From: Bufo bufo
Lineage: Eukaryota; Chordata; Amphibia; Anura; Bufonidae
DNA: 64,000 bases
Assembly (NCBI RefSeq): GCF_905171765.1
Contig: NC_053389.1
Span: forward strand, 399,080,645 to 399,144,644
Direction: 5' to 3'
The first letter of the stretch is position 1, and every line of letters starts with the position of its first letter. The notes beneath the pieces were generated by a model. The model did not search any database and was not told the DNA's origin. It saw nothing but the letters and a program-made list of their open reading frames with translations. The position numbers and the translations under genes are program-made. This document shows, in pieces, positions 56,094 through 64,000 of this stretch.

Positions 56094-56499
56094 AGAGTTG
56101 AGCGAACACCTGGATGTTCGGGTTCGAGAAGTTCGGCCGAACTTCCCGGAAATGTTCGGGTTCGGGATCCGAACCCGACCCGAACTTCGTCCCGAACCCG
56201 AACCCCATTGAAGTCAATGGGGACCCGAACTTTTCGGCACTAAAAAGGCTGTAAAACAGCCCAGGAAAGAGCTAGAGGGCTGCAAAAGGCAGCAACATGT
56301 AGGTAAATCCCCTGCAAACAAATGTGGATAGGGAAATGAATTAAAATAAAAATAAAAAAAATAAAAATTAACCAATATCAATTGGACAGAGGTCCCATAG
56401 CAGAGAATCTGGCTTCACGTCAGCAGAGAATCAGTCTCTTCATGCAATAGCAAAGAATCTGGCTTCATGTCAGCAGAGAATCAGTCTCTTCATGCCATA

Positions 56500-58610
56500 G
56501 CAGAGAATCTGGCTTCATGTCAGCACAGAATCAGTCTTCATGTCATAGCAGAGAATCAGGCTTCACGTCACCCACCACTGGAACAGGCCACTGTCACACA
56601 TTTAGACCCCGGCACCCAGACAGAGGAGAGAGGTCCCGTAACAGAGAATCTGGCCTTATGTCAGCGCAGAATCAGTCTTCATGTCATAGCAGAGAATCAG
56701 GCTTCACATCACCCACCACTGGAACAGGCCACTGTCACACATTTAGGCCCCGGCACCCAGACAGAGGAGAGAGGTCCCGTAACAGAGAATCTGGCCTTAT
56801 GTCAGCGCAGAATCAGTCTTCATGTCATAGCAGAGAATCAGGCTTCACATCACCCACCACTGGAACAGGCCACTGTCACACATTTAGGCCCCGGCACCCA
56901 GACAGAGGAGAGCGGTCCCGTAACAGAGAATCTGGCCTTATGTCAGCGCAGAATCTGTCTTCATGTCATAGCAGAGAATCAGGCTTCACATCACCCACCA
57001 CTGGAACAGGCCACTGTCACACATTTAGGCCCAGGCACCCAGGCAGAGGAGAGAGGTCCCGTAACAGAGAATCTGGCGTTATGTCAGCGCAGAATCTGTA
57101 TTCATGTCATAGCAGAGAATCAGGCTTCACGTCACCCACCACTGGAACAGGCCACTGTCACACATTTAGGCCCCGGCACCCAGACAGAGGAGAGCGGTCC
57201 CGTAACAGAGAATCTGGCCTTATGTTAGCGCAGAATCTGTCTTCATGTCATAGCAGAGAATCAGGCTTCACGTCACCCACCACTGGAACAGGCCACTGTC
57301 ACACATTTAGGCCCAGGCACCCAGGCAGAGGAGAGAGGTCCCGTAACAGAGAATCTGGCCTTATGTCAGCGCAGAATCTGTATTCATGTCATAGCAGAGA
57401 ATCAGGCTTCACGTCACCCACCACTGGAACAGGCCACTGTCACACATTTAGGCCCCGGCACCCAGACAGAGGAGAGCGGTCCCGTAACAGAGAATCTGGC
57501 CTTATGCCAGCGCAGAATCTGTCTTCATGTCATAGCAGAGAATCAGGCTTCACGTCACCCACCACTGGAACAGGCCACTGTCACACATTTAGGCCCCGGC
57601 ACCCAGACAGAGGAGAGCGGTCCCGTAACAGAGAATCTTGCCTTATGTCAGCGCAGAATCTGTCTTCATGTCATAGCAGAGAATCAGGCTTCACGTCAGC
57701 CACCACTGGAACAGGCCACTGTCACACATTTAGGCCCAGGCACCCAGGCAGAGGAGAGAGGTTCCGTAACAGAGAATCTGGCCTTATGTCAGCGCAGAAT
57801 CTGTATTCATGTCATAGCAGAGAATCAGGCTTCACGTCACCCACCACTGGAACAGGCCAGTGTCACACATTTAGGCCCCGGCACCCAGACAGAGGAGAGC
57901 GGTCCCGTAACAGAGAATCTGGCCTTATGTCAGCGCAGAATCTGTCTTCATGTCATAGCAGAGAATCAGGCTTCACGTCACCCACCACTGGAACAGGCCA
58001 CTGTCACACATTTAGGCCCAGGCACCCAGGCAGAGGAGAGAGGTCCCGTAACAGAGAATCTGGCCTTATGTCAGCGCAGAATCTGTATTCATGTCATAGC
58101 AGAGAATCAGGCTTCACGTCACCCACCACTGGAACAGGCCACTGTCACACATTTAGGCCCAGGCACCCAGGCAGAGGAGAGAGGTCCCGTAACAGAGAAT
58201 CTGGCCTTATGTCAGCGCAGAATCTGTCTTCATGTCATAGCAGAGAATCAGGCTTCACTTCACCCACCACTGGAACAGGCCACTGTCACACATTTAGGCC
58301 CCGGCACCCAGACAGAGGAGAGCGGTCCCGTAACAGAGAATCTGGCCTTATGTCAGCGCAGAATCTGTCTTCATGTCATAGCAGAGAATCAGGCTTCACG
58401 TCAGCCACCACTGGAACAGGCCACTGTCACTCATTTAGGCCCAGGCACCCAGGCAGAGGAGAGCGGTCCCGTAACAGAGAATCTGGCCTTATGTCAGCGC
58501 AGAATCTGTATTCATGTCATAGCAGAGAATCAGGCTTCACGTCACCCACCACTGGAACAGGCCACTGTCACACATTTAGGCCCCGGCACCCAGACAGAGG
58601 AGAGGTTCAT
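56500..58610. repeat. 141-bp tandem array, about 15 units, no length drift
   Basis: The phrase cagagaatctggccttatg occurs at 56642, 56783, 56924 and so on to 58475, exactly 13 x 141 bases from first to last. Degenerate units precede it from about 56400. Variants alternate: units with cccaggcacccaggcag are followed by tgtattcatgtc, those with ccccggcacccagacag mostly by tgtcttcatgtc, suggesting dimeric higher-order growth. Because 141 is divisible by three, long open frames run through (706 codons from 56517, and a second frame 56467-57228). I treat these as repeat by-products. Confidence 0.95.
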
Positions 58611-58721
58611 TCAACTTTGGGTTGCCCCGCAATATAATGGTAAAATGAAATTAAAAATAGTATTGAATGAGGAAGTGCCCTGGAGTAGAATAATATATTG
58701 TTAAGGGGAGGTAGTTAATAT

Positions 58722-61700
58722 CTAATCTGCACAAGGGATGGACAGGTCCTGTGGGATCCATGCCTGGTTCATTTTTATGAACGTCAGCTTGTCCACATTG
58801 GCTGTAGACAGGCGGCTGCGTTTGTCTGTAATGACGCCCCCTGCCGTGCTGAATACACGTTCAGACAAAACGCTGGCCGCCGGGCAGGCCAGCACCTCTA
58901 AGGCATAAAAGGCTAGCTCTGGCCACGTGGACAATTTGGAGACCCAGAAGTTGAATGGGGCCGAACCATCAGTCAGTACGTGGAGGGGTGTGCACAGGTA
59001 CTGTTCCACCATGTTAGTGAAATGTTGCCTCCTGCTAACACGTTCCGTATCAGGTGGTGGTGCACTTAGCTGTGGCGTGTTGACAAAACTTTTCCACATC
59101 TCTGCCATGCTAACCCTGCCCTCAGAGGAGCTGGGCGTGACACAGCTGCGTTGGCGACCTCTTGCTCCTCCTCTGCCTTCGCCTTGGGCTTCCACTGGTT
59201 CCCCTGTGACATTTGGGAATGCTCTCAGTAGCGCGTCTACCAACGTGCGCTTGTACTCGCGCATCTTCCTATCACGCTCCAGTGTAGGAAGTAAGGTGGG
59301 CACATTGTCTTTGTACCGGGGATCCAGCAGGGTGGCAACCCAGTAGTCTGCACACGTTAAAATGTGGGCAACTCTGCTGTCGTTGAGCAGGCACTGCAGC
59401 ATGTAGTCGCTCATGTGTGCCAGGCTGCCCAGAGGTAAGGACAAGCTGTCCTCTGTGGGAGGCGTATCGTCATCGTCCTGTGTTTCCCCCCAGCCACGCA
59501 CCAGTGATGGGCCCGAGCTGCTTTGGGTGCCACCCCGCTGTGAACATGCTTCATCCTCATCCTCCTCCACCTCCTCCTCATCCTCGTCCTCCTCGTCCTC
59601 CAGTAGTGGGCCCTGTCTGGCCACATTTGTACCTGGCCTCTGGTGTTGCAAAAAACCTCCCTCTGAGTCACTTTGAAGAGACTGGCCTGAAAGTGCTAAA
59701 AATGACCCCTCTTCCTCCTCTTCCTCCTGGGCCACCTCCTCTTCCATCATCGCCCTAAGTGTTTTCTCAAGGAGACATAGAAGTGGTATTGTAACGCTGA
59801 TAACGGCGTCATCGCCACTGGCCATGTTGGTGGAGTACTCGAAACAGCGCAACAGGGCACACAGGTCTCGCATGAAGGCCCAGTCATTGGTGGTGAAGTG
59901 GGTCTGATCCGCAGTGCGACTGACCCGTGCGTGCTGCAGCTGAAACTCCACTATGGCCTGCTGCTGCTCGCACAGTCTGTCCAGCATATGCAAGGTGGAG
60001 TTCCACCTGGTGGGCACGTCGCATATAAGGCGGTGAGTGGGAATGCCGAAGTTACGCTGTAGCGCAGACAGGCGAGCAGCGGCAGGGTGTGAACGCCGGA
60101 AGCACGAACAGACGGCCCGCACTTTATGCAGCAGCTCTGACATGTCGGGGTAGTTGCGAATGAACTTCTGCACCACCAAATTCAGCACATGCGCCAGGCA
60201 AGGGATGTGCGTCAAACTGGCTAGTCCCAGAGCTGCAACGAGATTTCGCCCATTATCGCACACCACCAAGCCGGGCTTGAGGCTCACCGGCAGCAACCAC
60301 TCGTTGGTCTGTTGTTCTATACCCCGCCACAACTCCTGTGCGGTGTGGGGCCTGTCCCCCAAACATATGAGTTTCAGAATGGCCTGCTGACGTTTACCCC
60401 GTGCTGTGCTGAAGTTGGTGGTGAAGGTGTGTGGCTGACTGGATGAGCAGGTGGAAGAAGAGGAGGAGGAAGCTGAGTAGGAGGAGGAGGAGACAGGAGG
60501 CAAAGAATGTTGCCCTGCGATCCTTGGCGGCGGAAGGACGTGCGCCAAATAGCTCTCCGCCTGGGGCCCAGCCGCCACTACATTTACCCAGTGTGCAGTT
60601 AGGGAGATATAGCGTCCCTGGCCGTGCTTACTGGTCCACGTATCTGTGGTTAGGTGGACCTTGCCACAGATGGCGTTGCGCAGTGCACACTTGATTTTAT
60701 CGGACACTTGTTTGTGCAGGGAAGGCACGGCTCTCTTAGAGAAGTAGTGGCGGCTGGGAACAACATACTGTGGGACAGCAAGTGACATGAGCTGTTTGAA
60801 GCTGTGTGTGTCCACCAGCCTAAATGACAGCATTTCATAGGCCAGTAGTTTAGAAATGCTGGCATTCAGGGACAGGGATCGAGGGTGGCTAGGTGAGAAT
60901 TTACGCTTTCTCTCAAATGTTTGTGAGATGGAGAGCTGAACGCTGCCGTGTGACATGGTTGAGATGCTTGGTGACGCAGGTGGTGGTGTTGGTGGTACAT
61001 CCCATGTTTGCTGGGCGGCAGGTGCCAACGTTCCTCCAGAGGCGGAGGAAGAGGCCGAGGCGGCGGCAGCAGCAGCAGAAGAGGCCGAGGCGGCAGCAGC
61101 AGAAGATGTAGCAGGGGGAGCCTGAATGACTTCCTTGTTTTTAAGGTGTTTACTCCACTGCAGTTCATGCTTTGCATGCAGGTGCCTGGTCATGCAGGTT
61201 GTGCTAAGGTTCAGAACGTTAATGCCTCGCTTCAGGCTCTGATTACACAGCGTGCAAACCACTCGGGTCTTGTCGTCAGCACATTGTTTGAAGAAGTGCC
61301 ATGCCAGGGAACTCCTTGAAGCTGCCTTTGGGGTGCCCGGTCCCAGATGGCGGCGGTCAGTAGCAGGCGGAATCTCTTGGCGGCGGGTGTTCTGATTTTT
61401 CCCACTGCTCCCTCTTTTGCTACGCTGTTGGCTCGGTCTCACCACTGCCTCTTCCTCCGAACTGTGAAAGTCAGTGGCACGACCTTCATTCCATGTGGGG
61501 TCTAGGACCTCATCGTCCCCTGCATCGTCTTCCACCCAGTCTTGATCCCTGAACTCCTGTTCAGTCTGCACACTGCAGAAAGACGCAGCAGTTGGCACCT
61601 GTGTTTCGTCATCATCAGAGACGTGCTGAGGTGGTATTCCCATGTCCTCATCATCAGGAAAAATAAGTGGTTGTGCGTTAGTGCATTCTATCTCTTCCAC

Positions 61701-62156
61701 CCCTGGGGAAGGGCTAGGTGGATGCCCTTGGGAAACCCTGGCAGCAGAGTCTTCAAACAGCATAAGAGACTGCTGCATAACTTGAGGCTCAGACAATTTC
61801 CCTGATATGCATGGGGGTGATGTGACAGACCGATGGGCTTGGTTTTCATGCGCCATCTGTGCGCTTTCTGCAGAAGACTGGGTGGGAGATAATGTGAACG
61901 TGCTGGATCCACTGTCGGCCACCCAATTGACTAATGCCTGTACCTGCTCAGGCCTTACCATCCTTAGAACGGCATTGGGCCCCACCAAATATCGCTGTAA
62001 ATTCTGCTGGCTACTGGGACCTGAGGTAGTTGGTTCACTAGGACGTGTGACTGTGGCAGAACGGACACGTCCTCTCCCAGCACCAGAGGGTCGTCTAACA
62101 CCACCACGACCATGTCCACGTCCGCGTCCGCGTCCCTTATTAGATGTTTTCCTCAT
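58722..62156 (-). CDS. hAT transposase with BED zinc finger, intact
   Basis: A 1144-codon frame with the ATG at 62156. Order: Arg/Gly-rich N-terminus (residues 1-35); a long acidic/disordered region; a BED zinc finger at about 283-335 (CTLCNQ ... TRHLHAKH) preceded by the aromatic WHFF signature; an Ala/Ser-rich linker; then the RNase H-like catalytic core. The first Asp is in LTTDTWTS (D505) and the second in VVCDNGRN (D633). A large helical insertion with an acidic tract follows. The hAT C-terminal dimerisation region is at about 1075-1125 (ELAFYALEVLACPAASVLSERVFSTAG). I see no frameshift or stop. It is longer than most hAT transposases because of the disordered N-terminus and acidic insert. 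It may be functional. Confidence 0.92.
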   Translation of the reverse strand: MRKTSNKGRGRGRGHGRGGVRRPSGAGRGRVRSATVTRPSEPTTSGPSSQQNLQRYLVGPNAVLRMVRPEQVQALVNWVADSGSSTFTLSPTQSSAESAQMAHENQAHRSVTSPPCISGKLSEPQVMQQSLMLFEDSAARVSQGHPPSPSPGVEEIECTNAQPLIFPDDEDMGIPPQHVSDDDETQVPTAASFCSVQTEQEFRDQDWVEDDAGDDEVLDPTWNEGRATDFHSSEEEAVVRPSQQRSKRGSSGKNQNTRRQEIPPATDRRHLGPGTPKAASRSSLAWHFFKQCADDKTRVVCTLCNQSLKRGINVLNLSTTCMTRHLHAKHELQWSKHLKNKEVIQAPPATSSAAAASASSAAAAAASASSSASGGTLAPAAQQTWDVPPTPPPASPSISTMSHGSVQLSISQTFERKRKFSPSHPRSLSLNASISKLLAYEMLSFRLVDTHSFKQLMSLAVPQYVVPSRHYFSKRAVPSLHKQVSDKIKCALRNAICGKVHLTTDTWTSKHGQGRYISLTAHWVNVVAAGPQAESYLAHVLPPPRIAGQHSLPPVSSSSYSASSSSSSTCSSSQPHTFTTNFSTARGKRQQAILKLICLGDRPHTAQELWRGIEQQTNEWLLPVSLKPGLVVCDNGRNLVAALGLASLTHIPCLAHVLNLVVQKFIRNYPDMSELLHKVRAVCSCFRRSHPAAARLSALQRNFGIPTHRLICDVPTRWNSTLHMLDRLCEQQQAIVEFQLQHARVSRTADQTHFTTNDWAFMRDLCALLRCFEYSTNMASGDDAVISVTIPLLCLLEKTLRAMMEEEVAQEEEEEEGSFLALSGQSLQSDSEGGFLQHQRPGTNVARQGPLLEDEEDEDEEEVEEDEDEACSQRGGTQSSSGPSLVRGWGETQDDDDTPPTEDSLSLPLGSLAHMSDYMLQCLLNDSRVAHILTCADYWVATLLDPRYKDNVPTLLPTLERDRKMREYKRTLVDALLRAFPNVTGEPVEAQGEGRGGARGRQRSCVTPSSSEGRVSMAEMWKSFVNTPQLSAPPPDTERVSRRQHFTNMVEQYLCTPLHVLTDGSAPFNFWVSKLSTWPELAFYALEVLACPAASVLSERVFSTAGGVITDKRSRLSTANVDKLTFIKMNQAWIPQDLSIPCAD

Positions 62157-62170
62157 TGTTCCCGTTCACC

Positions 62171-64000
62171 ACAATTTTGAGAATGGCAAATTTGGGAATG
62201 CTTTTTCAACCCAGAACAAAAAGTCTGCTTTTACGGTCACTACAAATAACTTGACCAGCTAAAACTGTGCAGATTTGGTTGAATAGAGATGTGAGACGTG
62301 TTTTTTTTTGCGCTGTGTAACAGTTATAGGTTTAATCACAGAATGACACTTCTATCAGCACGCTAGCGTGTGTCTTAGGTTTTTCTGAATGACACTATCA
62401 ATACCTTCAATGTAAGATTTTCTTTTTGGGATAGATTTCAAGTAGGCCTCAAATACCACAAACTAGTTATTTTGAGAATGGCAAATTTGGGAATGCTTTT
62501 TCAACCCAGAACAAAAAGTCTGCTTTTACGGTCACTACAAATAACTTGACCAGCTAAAACTGTGCAGATTTGGTTGAATAGAGATGTGAGACCTGTTTTT
62601 TTTTTGCGCTGTGTGACAGTTATAGGTTTAATCACAGAATGACACTTCTATCAGCACGCTAGCGTGTGTCTTAGGTTTTTCTGAATGACACTATCAATAC
62701 CTTCAATGTAAGAGTTTATTTTTGGGATAGATTTCAAGTAGGCCTCAAATACCACAAACTAGTTATTTTCAGAATGGCAAATTTGGGAATGCTTTTTCAA
62801 CCCAGAACAAAAAGTCTGCTTTTACGGTCACTACAAATAACTTGACCAGCTAAAACTGTGCAGATTTGGTTGAATAGAGATGTGAGACCTGTTTTTTTTT
62901 GCGCTGTGTGACAGTTATAGGTTTAATCACAGAATGACACTTCTATCAGCACGCTAGCGTGTGTCTTAGGTTTTTCTGAATGACACTATCAATACCTTCA
63001 ATGTAAGATTTTCTTTTTGGGATAGATTTCAAGTAGGCCTCAAATACCACAAACTAGTTATTTTGAGAATGGCAAATTTGGGAATGCTTTTTCAACCCAG
63101 AACAAAAAGTCTGCTTTTACGGTCACTACAAATAACTTGACCAGCTAAAACTGTGCAGATTTGGTTGAATAGAGATGTGAGACCTGTTTTTTTTGCGCTG
63201 TGTGACAGTTATAGGTTTAATCACAGAATGACACTTCTATCAGCACGCTAGCGTGTGTCTTAGGTTTTTCTGAATGACACTATCAATACCTTCAATGTAA
63301 GTGTTTCTTTTTGGGATAGATTTCAAGTAGGCCTCAAATACCACAAACTAGTTATTTTCAGAATGGCAAATTTGGGAATGCTTTTTCAACCCAGAATAAA
63401 AAGTCTGCTTTTACGGTCACTACAAATAACTTGACCAGCTAAAACTGTGCAGATTTGGTTGAATAGAGATGTGAGACGTGTTTTTTTTTGCGCTGTGTGA
63501 CAGTTATAGGTTTAATCACAGAATGACACTTCTATCAGCACGCTAGCGTGTGTCTTAGGTTTTTCTGAATGACACTATCAATACCTTCAATGTAAGATTT
63601 TATTTTTGGGATAGATTTCAAGTAGGCCTCAAATACCACAAACTAGTTATTTTGAGAATGGCAAATTTGGGAATGCTTTTTCAACCCAGAACAAAAAGTC
63701 TGCTTTTACGGTCACTACAAATAACTTGACCAGCTAAAACTGTGCAGATTTGGTTGAATAGAGATGTGAGACCTGTTTTTTTTTGCGCTGTGTGACAGTT
63801 ATAGGTTTAATCACAGAATGACACTTCTATCAGCACGCTAGCGTGTGTCTTAGGTTTTTCTGAATGACACTATCAATACCTTCAATGTAAGATTTTCTTT
63901 TTGGGATTGATTTCAAGTAGGCCTCAAATACCACAAACTAGTTATTTTGAGAATGGCAAATTTGGGAATGCTTTTTCAACCCAGAACAAAAAGTCTGCTT
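62171..64000. repeat. 295-bp tandem array upstream of the hAT transposase
   Basis: The phrase gaatggcaaatttgggaatg starts at 62181, 62476, 62772, 63067, 63361, 63656 and 63951, giving spacings of 294-296 bases and at least six full units, cut by the window end. The first unit begins about 15 bases upstream of the transposase ATG. Each unit contains the 12-bp palindrome CACGCTAGCGTG (first at 62359-62370). Units are almost identical, differing mainly in the length of a T run and a few substitutions. Confidence 0.95.

Larger units (their letters stand above)
56094..64000 (-). mobile_element. Large autonomous hAT transposon, right end outside window
   Basis: Its left end is taken as tagagttgagcgaacacctg at 56094, followed by nested ttcgggttcgg and cgaacccgaa palindromes to about 56240. 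It carries a complete transposase (58722-62156, minus strand), a 141-bp array on the 3' side of the gene and a 295-bp array on the 5' side. The right terminal repeat and target duplication are not in the window. The element is therefore at least 7.9 kb, large for a hAT because of the arrays. Confidence 0.7.

Noticed and set aside
56517..58637. A 706-codon plus-strand open frame as a real gene
   Set aside because: It is a direct by-product of a 141-bp repeat divisible by three. A second frame is open across part of the same array, and no domain is seen. It is kept as a repeat and as a question in the findings.

Overview
This window looks like TE-dense vertebrate genomic DNA, most likely from an anuran amphibian. 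The host assignment is inferred from the mix of old and young elements (L1, Penelope-like, Tc1/mariner, hAT, piggyBac-like miniature elements, Ty3/Gypsy chromovirus, Maverick/Polinton) and from the lack of any dense host gene. Almost everything recognisable is a mobile element, and many are nested.

Layout. 1-2023: AT-rich, tandemly duplicated DNA-transposon-like repeat. 2197-7820: nearly full-length but decayed L1 on the minus strand, with a 14-bp target duplication. 8142-12190: two exons of a spliced minus-strand MADF-domain gene; one hAT element splits the upstream exon and two more sit in the intron, all three with 8-bp duplications. 14356-17229: Penelope-like element (PLE-C), two inverted arms each with a well-formed hammerhead-ribozyme motif and a GIY-YIG coding region. 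18148-19620: Tc1 element with a doubly deleted transposase. 20057-20632: hAT miniature element. 25272-31882: a PLE inverted pair (PLE-A) with a 1.48-kb near-perfect palindrome, and a second PLE (PLE-B, 25965-29726) inserted into its left arm with a 14-bp target duplication.

The centrepiece is 31918-54129. A second Tc1-like element has its transposase gene cut by a 21.2-kb Maverick/Polinton (adintovirus-like) provirus, 32338-53510, with long terminal inverted repeats and a perfect 6-bp target duplication (AATGTC). The provirus has a leftward block (conserved Polinton protein, small basic protein, FtsK/HerA-type packaging ATPase, protein-primed family B DNA polymerase, and a candidate spliced accessory gene) and a rightward block (chromodomain integrase, penton/minor capsid, basic core protein, double jelly-roll major capsid, adenain-type protease). 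The two blocks start from a divergent TATA-box region at 43290-43432 and end at poly(A) signals near each terminus. It is a dead copy: the integrase has lost one catalytic Asp, the polymerase lacks its exonuclease domain and motif B and has a changed motif C, the ATPase is frameshifted and the protease has lost its His region. The major capsid, core and 228-residue genes stay open. It was itself invaded twice: a 3.85-kb piggyBac-like element (38194-42043) lies in the accessory gene, and a 5.2-kb Ty3/Gypsy chromovirus (45322-50511) splits the penton gene. Insertion order is therefore Tc1-like, then Maverick, then piggyBac-like and Gypsy elements.

54130-56090 holds a PLE-like non-coding remnant with a miniature element inside. 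From 56094 to the window end is one large hAT transposon: a terminal-repeat-like end, about 15 copies of an exactly 141-bp (47-codon) repeat, an intact 1144-residue BED-zinc-finger transposase, and a 295-bp tandem array that abuts its start codon and runs out of the window.
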